The notes beneath the pieces were generated by a model, which saw nothing but the letters and a program-made list of their open reading frames with translations, made no database searches and was not told the origin of the DNA. Shown piece after piece: positions 33,558 through 44,614 of a DNA stretch of 64,000 nt (positions are counted from its first letter, which is position 1; every line of letters begins with the position of its first letter). The position numbers were made by a program, and so were the translations under genes. Source of the stretch: Ramlibacter monticola (GTDB lineage Bacteria; Pseudomonadota; Gammaproteobacteria; Burkholderiales; Burkholderiaceae_C). Location: NCBI RefSeq assembly GCF_016722785.1, contig NZ_JAEQNE010000011.1:1-64000 (forward strand), in the 5' to 3' direction.

Positions 33558-35930
33558 ATGGGTGCATCCGATTTCGCCAAGCTGCCGCACATCGGCGAGG
33601 CCGTCCGCCGCAAGGAGGACTACCGCTTCCTGACCGGCAGCGGCCAGTACACCGACGACATCAACCTGCCGAACCAGCGCTACGCCGTCTTCGTGCGTTC
33701 CCCGCACGCCCACGCCAACCTGCGCGGCATCGACACGTCGAAGGCCCAGGCGATGCCCGGGGTCGCCAGGGTTTTCACCGGGCAGGACCTGGCGGGCAAG
33801 GTCAACGGACTGCCCTGCGGCTGGCTCATCACCAGCACCGACGGCACGCCCATGAAGGAGCCGCCGCACCCGGTGCTGGCGCAGGGCAGGGTGCGCTACG
33901 TCGGCGACCACGTCGCCATGGTCGTGGCCGACACGCTCGAGCAGGCGCGCAATGCCGCCGAAGCGGTGGAAGTCGACTACGAAGTGCTGCCCGCCGTGGT
34001 GGACGCGCGCGACGCCTCGGCCTCGACGCCCCTGCACGACATCGCGCCGGACAACCGCTGCTACAAGTGGGCGATCGGCGACAAGGCCGCGGTGGACGCG
34101 GTGTTCGCCAAGGCGCAGCACGTCACGAAGATCGACCTGACGAACAACCGGCTGGTGCCCAACGCGATGGAGCCGCGCTGCGTCGTCGCCCAGTTCAGCC
34201 GCGCGACCGACGAGTACACGCTGTACGTCGCCAACCAGAACCCGCACGTCGAGCGCCTGCTGATGACCGCCTTCGTGCTGGGCCTGCCCGAGCACAAGGT
34301 GCGCGTGATCGCGCCGGACGTGGGCGGCGGCTTCGGCTCCAAGATCTACCTGTATGCCGAGGACGTGGCACTGACCTGGGCCTCCAAGCAGCTCAATTGC
34401 GCGATCAAGTGGACGTGCGACCGCGCCGAAGCCTTCCTGTCCGACGCGCACGGCCGCGATCACTCGACGCACGCCGAACTGGCAATGGACAGCCAGGGCA
34501 AGTTCCTGGCCCTGCGCGTGCACACCGACGCCAACCTGGGCGCCTACCTGTCCACCTTCGCCACCGCGGTGCCGACCATCCTGTACGCCACCCTGCTGGC
34601 GGGCCAGTACACGACGCCGCAGATCTACGTGGAGGTGGACGCCTGGTTCACCAACACCACGCCGGTGGACGCCTACCGCGGCGCCGGCCGTCCCGAGGCC
34701 ACCTACCTGCTGGAACGGATCGTGACGCGCGCGGCCTGGGAACTCGGCCTGCCGCAGGACGAGATCCGCGAGCGCAACTTCATCAGCCAGTTCCCCTACC
34801 AGACGCCGGTCGCGCTGCAGTACGACACTGGCGACTACCACGGCGCGCTGTTCAAGGCCAACGCGCTGGCGGACGTCAAGGGCTTCGAGCAGCGCCGCAA
34901 GGCGAGCGAGGCGAAGGGCCTCAAGCGCGGCCTGGGCTACAGCAGCTACATCGAAGCCTGCGGCATCGCGCCCTCGAACATCGCGGGCGCGCTCGGCGCG
35001 CGCGCCGGCCTGTTCGAGTGCGGCGAGATCCGCGTGCACCCGACCGGCAGCGTCACCGTGTTCACCGGCTCGCACAGCCACGGCCAGGGCCACGAGACCA
35101 CTTTCGCGCAGGTCGTGGCGGCGCGGCTGGGCATCCCGGTCGAGAACGTCGACGTGGTGCACGGGGACACCGGGCGCGTCCCCTTCGGCATGGGCACCTA
35201 CGGCTCGCGTTCCATCTCGGTCGGCGGCGCCGCCATCATGAAGGCGCTGGACAAGATCGAGGCCAAGGCCAAGAAGATCGCGGCGCACCTGATGGAAGCG
35301 GGCGAGGGCGACATCGAGTTCGTCAACGGCGAGTTCCAGGTCAAGGGCACCGACAAGAAGGTCCCCTTCGGCCAGGTGGCCCTGACGGCCTACGTGCCGC
35401 ACAACTACCCGCTCGACAAGCTGGAGCCGGGGCTGAACGAGACCGCGTTCTACGACCCGACCAACTTCACCTTCCCGGCCGGCAGCTACATCTGCGAGGC
35501 GGAGGTGGACCCGGCCACGGGCCAGGTGCGGATCGACCGCTTCACCGCGGTGGACGACTTCGGCACCATCATCAACCCGATGATCGTCGCGGGGCAGGTG
35601 CACGGGGGCCTGGTGCAAGGCATCGGCCAGGCGCTGATGGAGCAGTGCGTGTACGACAAGGACACCGGCCAGCTCCTGACCGGCTCCTTCATGGACTACA
35701 CCATGCCGCGCGCCGACGACGTGCCCAACTTCCAGCTCGACACGGTGTGCACGCCCTGCACGCACAACCCGCTGGGCACCAAGGGCTGCGGCGAGGCCGG
35801 CGCCATCGGCTCGCCGCCGGCGGTGATCAACGCGGTGCTCGACGCGCTGCGCGACCTCGGCGTGAAGGACCTCGACATGCCCGCCACGCCGCGGCGCGTG
35901 TGGGAAGCCATCCAGGCCGCGAAGCCCTGA
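33558..35930 (+). CDS. coxL: Molybdenum hydroxylase large subunit, form II CoxL-like
   Basis: This 790-residue molybdopterin-cytosine-dinucleotide subunit of the xanthine dehydrogenase family contains the active-site loop AYRGAGR (residues 372-378). This is the form II signature, not the AYRCSFR of true CO dehydrogenase. The catalytic Glu is E746 in GCGEAGAIG, and GGGFGSK near 255 is a cofactor loop. Form II enzymes have uncertain substrates, often aldehydes, purines or N-heterocycles; oxidation of CO is not supported. The start at 33558 has GAGGAG upstream. It belongs to a complete cluster with FAD subunit and maturation factors. Confidence 0.93.
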   Translation: MGASDFAKLPHIGEAVRRKEDYRFLTGSGQYTDDINLPNQRYAVFVRSPHAHANLRGIDTSKAQAMPGVARVFTGQDLAGKVNGLPCGWLITSTDGTPMKEPPHPVLAQGRVRYVGDHVAMVVADTLEQARNAAEAVEVDYEVLPAVVDARDASASTPLHDIAPDNRCYKWAIGDKAAVDAVFAKAQHVTKIDLTNNRLVPNAMEPRCVVAQFSRATDEYTLYVANQNPHVERLLMTAFVLGLPEHKVRVIAPDVGGGFGSKIYLYAEDVALTWASKQLNCAIKWTCDRAEAFLSDAHGRDHSTHAELAMDSQGKFLALRVHTDANLGAYLSTFATAVPTILYATLLAGQYTTPQIYVEVDAWFTNTTPVDAYRGAGRPEATYLLERIVTRAAWELGLPQDEIRERNFISQFPYQTPVALQYDTGDYHGALFKANALADVKGFEQRRKASEAKGLKRGLGYSSYIEACGIAPSNIAGALGARAGLFECGEIRVHPTGSVTVFTGSHSHGQGHETTFAQVVAARLGIPVENVDVVHGDTGRVPFGMGTYGSRSISVGGAAIMKALDKIEAKAKKIAAHLMEAGEGDIEFVNGEFQVKGTDKKVPFGQVALTAYVPHNYPLDKLEPGLNETAFYDPTNFTFPAGSYICEAEVDPATGQVRIDRFTAVDDFGTIINPMIVAGQVHGGLVQGIGQALMEQCVYDKDTGQLLTGSFMDYTMPRADDVPNFQLDTVCTPCTHNPLGTKGCGEAGAIGSPPAVINAVLDALRDLGVKDLDMPATPRRVWEAIQAAKP

Positions 35931-35954
35931 CCCGAAGACGAAGGAGACATTCAC

Positions 35955-36749
35955 ATGTACGCATTCACCTTCGAACGTCCCGCCTCGGTCGCCGATGCGC
36001 AGCGCCTGGCGCAGGCCGGCGGCACCAGGGTCCTGGCGGGCGGCCAGACCCTGCTGGCGTCCATGAAGCTGCGGCTCGCCAATCCCGAGCAGCTGGTGGA
36101 CCTGGGCGCCATCCGCGAACTCGACGGCATCCGCCGCGAGGGCAACGCCCTCGTGGTCGGCGCCATGACGCGCCATGCCGACGTGGCGGAGAGCGCCGAC
36201 GTGAAATCGGCGATCCCGGCGCTGGCGGACCTGGCCGGCAGCATCGGCGACCGGCAGGTGCGCGCCATGGGCACGATCGGCGGCTCGGTCGCCAACAACG
36301 ATCCCGCGGCCGACTACCCCGCGGCGGTGTTGGGCCTGAACGGCACGGTGCAGACCACACAGCGCAAGATCGTGGCCGACGACTTCTTCCAGGGCCTGTT
36401 CGCGACGGCGCTGCAGGAAGGCGAGCTGATCACCGCGGTGAGCTTCCCGATCCCGAAGAAGGCGGCCTACCTGAAGTTCAAGCAGCCGGCCTCGCGCTTC
36501 GCGCTGGTGGGCGTGCTGGTCGCGCAGACGGACGGCGGCGTGCGCGTCGCGGTCACGGGCGGCGGCAGCGGCGTGTTCCGGCACGCGGGGCTGGAGCAGG
36601 CGCTGGCCAAGAGCTTCACCCAGGCCGCGGCGGCCGGCGTGAAGATCGACGCCAGCCAGCTCTCGGGCGACCTGCACGGCAGCGCGGAGTACCGGGCGAA
36701 CCTGATCTCGGTGCTGGCGCAGCGGGCGGTCGCGCAGCTGGGCGGCTGA
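35955..36749 (+). CDS. coxM: Molybdenum hydroxylase FAD-binding medium subunit (CoxM-like)
   Basis: This 264-residue flavoprotein subunit has the FAD-binding motifs AGGTRVLAGGQTLLASMKLR (about 16-35) and TIGGSVANNDPAADYPAA (about 110-127), typical of CoxM and of the xanthine dehydrogenase FAD domain. It accepts electrons from CoxS and passes them to the respiratory chain. AAGGAGA precedes the start. It follows coxL by 24 bases, and the next gene, coxD, is 51 bases away with a palindromic element between. Confidence 0.92.
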   Translation: MYAFTFERPASVADAQRLAQAGGTRVLAGGQTLLASMKLRLANPEQLVDLGAIRELDGIRREGNALVVGAMTRHADVAESADVKSAIPALADLAGSIGDRQVRAMGTIGGSVANNDPAADYPAAVLGLNGTVQTTQRKIVADDFFQGLFATALQEGELITAVSFPIPKKAAYLKFKQPASRFALVGVLVAQTDGGVRVAVTGGGSGVFRHAGLEQALAKSFTQAAAAGVKIDASQLSGDLHGSAEYRANLISVLAQRAVAQLGG

Positions 36750-36762
36750 GTCGGCTGATCCT

Positions 36763-36784
36763 CCCTCCCCCCAGAGGGGGAGGG
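36763..36784 (+). repeat. Palindromic repeat between coxM and coxD
   Basis: CCCTCCCCC pairs with GGGGGAGGG around a 4-base loop. It is of the same CCTCCCCC/GGGGGAGG type as the palindromes at 8548 and 57141. It could modulate coxD expression relative to coxM. Confidence 0.55.
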
Positions 36785-36800
36785 GACAATCCCAAGGACC

Positions 36801-37709
<909 letters not shown>

Positions 37710-37728
37710 AGGGCGGGCGGGTGCTGCC

Positions 37729-38907
37729 ATGACGACCCTCGGCGACGCGCGGACCGGCAAGCTGGCGGACAACATCGCGGGCTTCGGCCGCGCGCTGCGC
37801 CGCGCCGGCCTGCGGGTGGACAGCGCCCGCATCGCGCTGGCCCAGGAGGCCGCGCAGCTGGTGGGCGTCTCCGACAAGGCCGACCTGGGCGCGGCCATGG
37901 AGGCCGTGCTGGTGTCCCGCGAGCAGGAACGCGCCGTCTTCCGCGAGCTCTTCGACGCCTTCTTCCGCGACCCCGAGCTCGCCCACCGCCTGCTGGCGCA
38001 GATGCTGCCTTCCACCAAGGCCGCGGCGAAGCCGCAGCGCCGCCCGCGGGTGGCCGAGGCGCTGGCGCCGCAGAAGCGCTTCGGCGGCGGCGAGCGCAAG
38101 CCGGACCAGGAGGTCGAGTTCGACGCCGCCATGACGGCCAGCACCCTGGCGCGCCTGAAGCACGCCGACTTCAATGCCCTCTCGGCGAGCGAGTTTCGCC
38201 TGGTGGAGCGGCTCGCGCGCGAGGTCGCGCTGCCGGTGCCCGAGATCGAGATGCGCCGCATGCGTCCCGGCCCGCGCGGCAAGCAGCTGCACTGGGCGCG
38301 CACGATCCGCCATGCCGCCCATACCGGCGGCGAGCTGCTGGTGCTGCGGCGCATGCGGCGGACCCGCGAGCCGCTGCCCCTGCTGGTGCTCGTCGACGTG
38401 TCCGGCTCGATGGAGCGCTACGCCCGCCTGCTGCTCGCCTTCCTGCATGCGGCCACCCGCGCGCACCGGCGGCGCGACGTGTTCGCCTTCGGCACCCATC
38501 TCACCGACCTGACGCCCGCCTTCCGCGTCGCCGACACGGATGCCATGCTGGCCGCTGCCGCGGCCGCGATCGACGATTTCGCCGGCGGCACCCGCCTGGG
38601 CGAGTCGCTCGCCACCCTGCGGCAGCGCCATGCGCGCCGGCTGGTGGGGCGCCGCTCGCTGGTGCTGGTCATCAGCGACGGGCTCGATACCGGCGAGCCG
38701 GAGCAACTGGCCCGGGAACTCGATTGGCTGACGCACCGCTGCCGCCGGCTCCTGTGGCTCAACCCGCTGCTGCGCTTCGAGGGCTATGCTCCGCTCGCGC
38801 GCGGCGCGGTGGTGCTGCACCGGCATGCGCATGCGATGCTCGCCGTGCACAACCTGAGCAAGCTGGAGGAGCTGGCCGCCAGCCTCGCCGCGCTGCTCGA
38901 GCGCTAG
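37729..38907 (+). CDS. coxE: VWA-domain maturation protein CoxE-like
   Basis: This 392-residue protein has a C-terminal von Willebrand A domain with the metal-ion site D223-V-S225-G-S227 (LVDVSGSMERYARLLLAF), the usual CoxE feature. The N-terminal part is helical, with a basic linker (KPQRRPRVAEALAPQKRF). It partners the MoxR ATPase encoded just before it and is needed in related systems for assembly of the active Mo enzyme. GTGCTGCC precedes the ATG without a clear Shine-Dalgarno, so translation is probably coupled to coxD. Confidence 0.9.
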   Translation: MTTLGDARTGKLADNIAGFGRALRRAGLRVDSARIALAQEAAQLVGVSDKADLGAAMEAVLVSREQERAVFRELFDAFFRDPELAHRLLAQMLPSTKAAAKPQRRPRVAEALAPQKRFGGGERKPDQEVEFDAAMTASTLARLKHADFNALSASEFRLVERLAREVALPVPEIEMRRMRPGPRGKQLHWARTIRHAAHTGGELLVLRRMRRTREPLPLLVLVDVSGSMERYARLLLAFLHAATRAHRRRDVFAFGTHLTDLTPAFRVADTDAMLAAAAAAIDDFAGGTRLGESLATLRQRHARRLVGRRSLVLVISDGLDTGEPEQLARELDWLTHRCRRLLWLNPLLRFEGYAPLARGAVVLHRHAHAMLAVHNLSKLEELAASLAALLER

Positions 38908-38928
38908 AAGAAACGGAGAACGACAAGA

Positions 38929-39510
38929 ATGGAAATGCAAGGCAGCCGCCATCTCGCCGTCACCCAGCAGCAGGCCTGGGACGCGCTGAACGACCCGGAC
39001 GTGCTGAAGGCCTGCATCCCGGGCTGCGACAAGGTGGAACCGGCCGGCGACAACCAGTACGCCATCAACATGGGCGTGAAGGTGGGGCCGGTGGCCGCGA
39101 AGTTCGCCGGCAACATCAAGCTGCAGGAGGTGATGGCCCCCAACGGCTACACCCTCACCTTCGAGGGCAGCGGCGGCGCCGCCGGTTTCGGCAAGGGCAA
39201 CGCCCGGGTCAGCCTCGCCCCACCCGTGGAAGGGGCGGGCTGCGAATTGACCTATACCGCCCAGGCCCAGATCGGGGGCAAGATCGCGCAGGTCGGCCAG
39301 CGGCTGGTCGACGGCGTCGCGCGCTCGATGGCCGACGACTTCTTCCGCCGGTTCGACGAGGAGATGCAGCGGCGGCATCCCGAAGCCTATGTGGCCTCGG
39401 CCGAGGCGCCCTCGCCGCTGGCCGAGCCCGGCGCCAGGCGCATGCCCGCGTGGGTCTGGATCGTGTTCGGCGTCGTGGTGCTGGTGGCGCTGCTGATGCT
39501 CGTGCGCTGA
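38929..39510 (+). CDS. coxG: CoxG-like SRPBCC protein with C-terminal membrane anchor
   Basis: This 193-residue protein has a SRPBCC/CoxG domain (1-145, MEMQGSRHLAVTQQQAWDALN, KVGPVAAKFAGNIKL), a variable linker and a C-terminal hydrophobic helix (about 172-192, MPAWVWIVFGVVVLVALLML). CoxG proteins anchor the hydroxylase to the cytoplasmic membrane or deliver a quinone so that electrons enter respiration. It closes the coxSLMDEG cluster. Its stop (TGA) overlaps the ribosome binding site of the following Bug-family gene. Confidence 0.88.
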   Translation: MEMQGSRHLAVTQQQAWDALNDPDVLKACIPGCDKVEPAGDNQYAINMGVKVGPVAAKFAGNIKLQEVMAPNGYTLTFEGSGGAAGFGKGNARVSLAPPVEGAGCELTYTAQAQIGGKIAQVGQRLVDGVARSMADDFFRRFDEEMQRRHPEAYVASAEAPSPLAEPGARRMPAWVWIVFGVVVLVALLMLVR

Positions 39511-39524
39511 AGGAGGATTCCAAC

Positions 39525-40515
39525 TTGGACGATGCGCAACGTGCCCCAATGCTCCGCCGGCGTGGTTTCGTCGGCGCCTTCGCCAGCCTCGTCACCTGCC
39601 CGGCGCTGGCGCTCGCGCAGCCGGCGGCCTGGCCGGCGCGGCCGATCACGCTGATCGTGCCCTGGCCCGCGGGCGGCCAGACCGACATCACCATGCGAAT
39701 CCTGGCCGACCTCGCCGCCCGCCAGCTGGGGCAGAGCATCGTGATCGACAACCGGCCGGGCGCCGCCGGCACCCTGGTGGGCCCCGCGCTGCGCGCCGCC
39801 GCCCCGGACGGCTACACGCTCGGCCAGCTGCCGATCACGCTGTACCGCGCGCCGCTGCAGCGCAAGGTGCCCTGGGACCCCTTGAAGGACATCACGCCCG
39901 TGATCCAGGTCTCCGGCGTCACCTTCGGCGTGGTGGTGCCGGCCGACAGCGCCTTCCAGACCTTCGGCGACCTGGTCGCCTGGGGTCGGCAGCACCCGGG
40001 CGAGCTCACGGTGGGTTCGACGGGGATCGGCAGCACGGCCCACCTGGCGATGGAGGACGTGCTCTCGCGCGAACACGTGGGCTACATCCACGTGCCTTAC
40101 AAGGGGACGGCCGACCAGATGCTGGCCGTGGCGACGAAGACCCTGATGGTGGGCGTGAACTCCACCGGCTTCGCGCCCTACGTCGAAAGCGGCCGGCTGC
40201 GCCTGCTGGCCACCTTCAATGCCCAGCGCAGCAAGCGCTGGCCACAGGTGCCGACGCTGCGCGAGCTGGGGCACCCGCAGGCCGTCTACACCTCGCCCTA
40301 CGGCATCGGCGTGCCCGCGGCGGTGGACGCGGGGATCGTGCGCAAGCTGCACGACGCCTTCCGCGCCGCGCTGTTCGATCCCATCCACCTGCAGGAACTG
40401 GCCAAGTACGACCAGGAGCCCGAGTACCTGAACACGGCGGACTACGGCCGCTTCGTGCAGGAAGTGACGGCGCGCGAGCGCCAGCTGCTCGCCCGGCTCG
40501 GCATCACGCCCACCC

Positions 40516-40526
<11 letters not shown>
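39525..40526 (+). CDS. Bug-family tripartite tricarboxylate binding protein
   Basis: This 333-residue TctC/Bug-type periplasmic binding protein starts at TTG 39525 with an ideal AGGAGG site 8 bases upstream. An ATG at 39549 would give 325 residues with the same signal but a poorer ribosome site. The export signal is Arg-rich (MLRRRGFVGAFASLV) and the mature part starts near QPAAWPARPITLIVPWPAGG, the Bug hallmark. No TctAB is adjacent. Set between coxG and the ABC cluster, it may bind the acid or aldehyde made by the hydroxylase, but this is a guess. It overlaps the ATPase gene by 11 bases. Confidence 0.85.
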
Positions 40527-41263
<737 letters not shown>

Positions 41264-41283
<20 letters not shown>

Positions 41284-42355
41284 TCGGGCATCAATTCGAC
41301 ATCCGGAACGCAGAGGGCGCAAAGGTTCCGCAGAGGGCGCAAAAAACATCCTTGAAAGGATTCCTTTGCGTTCTCTGCGAAACCTTTGCGTCCTCTGCGT
41401 TCGGTTGTTTGGTGTTGGCGTGCTCACCACCACCGCGACGTTCGCCAGGGACACCGGCAGGATCTTCGTGTCCTCCGAGAAGGACAACGCCATCGCCATC
41501 ATCGATTCCGCCAAGGGCGAGGTCATCGCCTCGCCGGTCGTCTGCAAGCGGCCGCGCCACATGCAGCACAGCCCCGACCGCAGCCTTCTCTACATCGCCT
41601 GCAGCGACGACCACCGCGTGCTCACCTGGGACATCGCCTCCGGCAAAGTGATGGCGAAACTCGATGTCGGCGAGGATCCCGAGGCCTTCGACCTCAGTCC
41701 CGACGGCAAGATGCTGTACGTGTCCAACGAGGAGGATTCCGTCCTCACGGCCTTCGACCTCGGCACGCGCAAGAAGGCGTACGAGGTGAAGATCGGCGGC
41801 GAGCCCGAGGGCGTCAAGGTGAGCGCCGACGGCAAGCTGGTCTACGTCACTTCGGAGGTCGCCAATGTGGTCCACGTGATCGATACCGCGAATCGCAAGG
41901 TGCTGAAGAACGTGCCGGTCGGCAAGCGGCCGCGCCGCTTCCTGCTCACGGCCGGCGGCGAGCTGTGGGTCACCAACGAGCTCGATGGCACCGTCAGCGT
42001 GATCCGCACCAGCGACCACACGGTGCAGGCCACCATCAAGTTCCTGCCGCAGGGCATGCGCAGCGAGGACGTCACGCCGGTGGGCATGGCCCTGTCGCCC
42101 GACGGCAAGACGGCCTACGTGGGGCTGGGCCGCGCGAACCACGTCGCGGCGGTGGACGTCGCCACCCGCAACGTCAAGGGCTACGTGCTGGTGGGCCGGC
42201 GGGCCTGGGGGCTGGCGGTGTCCCGCGACGGCGGGAAGCTCTACGTCGCCAACGGCCTGTCGGACGACCTGACCATCGTCGACACCGCCACCATGAAGGG
42301 AATCAAGACGCTGAAGGTCGGCCGCGTGCCCTACGGCGTGGTGATCGATGACTGA
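41264..42355 (+). CDS. Beta-propeller (YVTN-repeat) protein, PQQ-alcohol-oxidation associated
   Basis: This 363-residue protein consists of about 300 residues of YVTN-type beta-propeller repeats (from IFVSSEKDNAIAIIDSAKG near residue 67; LYVSNEEDSVLTAFDL; VYVTSEVANVVHVIDT; LWVTNELDGTVSVIRT). It matches the family of periplasmic propellers found with PQQ alcohol dehydrogenases. The ATG at 41264 has a strong GGAGG 7 bases upstream. Residues 16-45 are encoded by a palindromic repeat inserted into the 5' end. A signal-like stretch (LCVLCVRLFGVGVLTTTATFA, residues 41-61) is partly made of that repeat, with cleavage likely before RDTG. Confidence 0.85.
41309..41399 (+). repeat. Palindromic repeat inside the beta-propeller coding sequence
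   Basis: Two 35-base arms, 41309-41343 and 41365-41399, are reverse complements with four mismatches. Each arm contains two units of the form CGCAGAGGxCGCAAAG. It lies in frame within the signal peptide region of the propeller gene. The unit resembles short palindromes scattered in many proteobacterial genomes. Confidence 0.8.
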
Positions 42356-43553
42356 AGGGGGCGCGCAAGCGCGGAGCACACGGCGGGCGCTGCTGCTCGC
42401 CGGCGCGGCCGCCTGCCTGCCGGCGCGCGCGCAGCCGCAGCGCCCTTTCCTGCTCGGGCTGATCACGCAGGGCGACGACGAACGCTATTCGCCGCAGACC
42501 CTGCTGCGCGGCTTTCCGGACGCGCCCGCCGGCCGGTCGGCGCCCGCCGCGGAGATCGCCCTGAACGACAGCCTCGTGACGCTGCAGATGGCGGAGCGCA
42601 GCGCGGCGCAGCTCGTGCCGGTGGAAGCCGAGAGCGCCGCGGGGCTGCCGGCAGCCTTGCAGCAACTGCTGCAGCGCGGCGTGCAGCACGTTGTGCTGGA
42701 ACTGCCCGCCCCCGGCGTGGCCGCGGTGGTGGCGGCGGCGAAGGGCAAGGACGTGATGCTGTTCAACGCCGCCGCGCCGGAGGACATCCTGCGCGCCGGC
42801 CAGTGCGCGCCCCAGCTCTTTCATACCCTTCCGAGCCACGCCATGCAGATGGACGCGATCGCGCAGCTGCTGGTGGCGCGCAAGTGGAACCGGCCGGTGG
42901 TGCTGGTCGGCCCCACGCCGGGCGACCGGCTGCTGCAGGCCGCCTGGCAGCGCAGCGCGAAGCGCTTCGGGGTGAAGCCGGTCGCCGAGCGCGCCTTCAA
43001 GCTGTCCAACGATCCGCGCGAGCGCGACCTGGGCAACGTGCGCCTGCTCACTTCCGAGCGCGACTACGACGCGGTGGTCGTGCTCGATGCGCAGGGCGAG
43101 TTCGCCGCGGGCGTGCCCTACCGCACCGTGCTGCCGCGGCCGGTGCTCGGGAGCAACGGGCTGGTGGCGCAGGCCTGGAGCCCCTTCTACGAGCGGCACG
43201 GCGCGCCGCAGCTCACGCGCCGCTTCCTGCGCCGCGCCCAGCGGACCATGGGCAGCTACGACTGGGCGACGTGGATGGCGGCGCGCTGCGCGGCGGAAGT
43301 GGCGGCGGCCTACATCAAGACCTCCCTCGCGCAGCAGGTGCAGGCGCTGCGCCAGGGCGCCATCGCCGTGGACGGCTACAAGGGCCAGCGCCTCACCTTC
43401 CGCGCCTGGGACGGCCAGCTGCGCCAGCCGGTCCTGCTGGCGCACGGCGGCGGCATCGCCGACATCGCGCCGCTGGAAGGCTTCCTGCATCCGCGCATCA
43501 CGCTCGACACGCTCGGCTACGACGCGCCCGAAACGGGGTGCAAGGCGCCATGA
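42348..43553 (+). CDS. ABC transporter substrate-binding protein, PQQ-alcohol-oxidation associated
   Basis: This 401-residue protein has a Tat-like signal (STRRALLLAGAAACLPARAQ, about 10-29) and a type I periplasmic-binding fold. AEIALNDSLVTLQMAERSA and LLVARKWNRPVVLVGPTPGD are characteristic of the binding protein family found with PQQ-dependent alcohol dehydrogenases. The family's ligand is not established. It overlaps the propeller gene by 8 bases and the permease gene by four (ATGA), forming one translationally coupled unit with the ATPase. Confidence 0.85.
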   Translation: MTEGGAQARSTRRALLLAGAAACLPARAQPQRPFLLGLITQGDDERYSPQTLLRGFPDAPAGRSAPAAEIALNDSLVTLQMAERSAAQLVPVEAESAAGLPAALQQLLQRGVQHVVLELPAPGVAAVVAAAKGKDVMLFNAAAPEDILRAGQCAPQLFHTLPSHAMQMDAIAQLLVARKWNRPVVLVGPTPGDRLLQAAWQRSAKRFGVKPVAERAFKLSNDPRERDLGNVRLLTSERDYDAVVVLDAQGEFAAGVPYRTVLPRPVLGSNGLVAQAWSPFYERHGAPQLTRRFLRRAQRTMGSYDWATWMAARCAAEVAAAYIKTSLAQQVQALRQGAIAVDGYKGQRLTFRAWDGQLRQPVLLAHGGGIADIAPLEGFLHPRITLDTLGYDAPETGCKAP

Positions 43554-44362
43554 ACGCCGCACACGCATTGAGGGCCTTGCGCGCGGTGGCCGGCCGCGAG
43601 CTGCACAGCTTCGCGCGGCAGCCGGGGCGGCTGATGTCCGCGCTGGTGCGGCCGCTGCTGTGGCTGCTGGTGTTCGCCGCCGGCTTCCAGAACGTGTTCG
43701 GCGTCGCCATCGCGCCGCCCTACGAGACCTACATCGAGTACCGGGTCTACCTGGTGCCGGGCCTGCTCGGGATGGTGGCCCTGTTCAACGGCATGCAGAG
43801 CTCGCTCGCCATGGTCTACGACCGCGAGATGGGCGTGATGCGGCTGCTGCTGACGGCGCCGCTGCCCCGCTGGTGGATCCTCGCCTGCAAGCTGCTGGGC
43901 GGCGCCACGCTGACGCTCGCGCAGATGCTGGCCTTCCTGCTGGCGGCGCTGCTCTTCGGCATCGACCTCGAATGGCGCTACGTGCTGGCGTCCCTGCCCG
44001 TGTTCCTGCTGGCCGCGCTGATGCTCGGGGCGCTGGGGCTCGTGCTTTCGGTGTACGTGCGCCAGCTGGAGAATTTCGCCGGCACGATGAACTTCGTGAT
44101 CTTCCCGATGTTCTTCCTCAGCACCGCGCTCTACCCGCTGTGGAAGCTGCAGGAGTCGGGCGCGTGGATCGTCCACGCGATCGCGCAGTTCAACCCCTTC
44201 ACGCACGCGGTGGAGGCCATGCGCTTCGCGCTGTACGGCCAGGCGCTCGTGCCCAGCCTCGCGATCGCGGCGGGCAGCACCGTCGCGTTCTTCGCGCTGG
44301 CGCTGTGGGGCTACGACCCGCAGCGCGGCGCGGCGCGGCGCCCGCAGGCGGGTCCGGCGTGA
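43550..44362 (+). CDS. ABC-2 type permease, PQQ-alcohol-oxidation associated
   Basis: This 270-residue inner-membrane protein has six hydrophobic segments and an ABC-2 permease core (MALFNGMQSSLAMVYDREMG near 80, QFNPFTHAVEAMRFALYG near 215). It resembles PedC-type alcohol-cluster ABC permeases. The exporter-like ABC-2 fold together with a periplasmic binding protein is an odd combination, but it is characteristic of this family. It pairs with the ATPase at 40516. It ends the coupled gene string; the quinoprotein gene follows after a 252-base regulatory gap. Confidence 0.87.
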   Translation: MNAAHALRALRAVAGRELHSFARQPGRLMSALVRPLLWLLVFAAGFQNVFGVAIAPPYETYIEYRVYLVPGLLGMVALFNGMQSSLAMVYDREMGVMRLLLTAPLPRWWILACKLLGGATLTLAQMLAFLLAALLFGIDLEWRYVLASLPVFLLAALMLGALGLVLSVYVRQLENFAGTMNFVIFPMFFLSTALYPLWKLQESGAWIVHAIAQFNPFTHAVEAMRFALYGQALVPSLAIAAGSTVAFFALALWGYDPQRGAARRPQAGPA

Positions 44363-44614
44363 ACTCCCGGCCCGGCGCAGAACCAACGGGATTCGACAGC
44401 GGCCGATTGCAATTCGACCTGATTCGACGGGGTTCGACGGGGTTCGGACGGGCTTCGACGTGATGAAAACGTGTCCCAAATTGAGACGCGACGCGCCCTC
44501 CTGTCCCAATTTGAGAATGAAACGAGGTCCTAAGGTCTAACCCTGAAAGGCCGTCCGGGGTGTGTCTCGAACACTTCGCTCCTCCCTTCCCCAAGGTCCC
44601 CGAGGAGACATTCG
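44363..44614 (+). promoter_or_regulatory. Regulatory gap before the quinoprotein dehydrogenase with paired operator motifs
   Basis: Two nearly identical motifs, TGTCCCAAATTGAGAC at 44472-44487 and TGTCCCAATTTGAGAA at 44502-44517, stand 30 bases apart, close to three helical turns, and are imperfect dyads. A third similar copy lies at 32928 before coxS. Short CGACGGGGTT repeats lie at 44426-44460. No clear sigma-54 or sigma-70 promoter was recognised. GAGGAGA at 44600-44606 is the ribosome binding site for the dehydrogenase. Confidence 0.6.

Noticed and set aside
42348..43553. Branched-chain amino acid binding protein
   Set aside because: The fold is related, but the sequence and the neighbouring ATPase, propeller and permease match the PQQ-alcohol ABC set.
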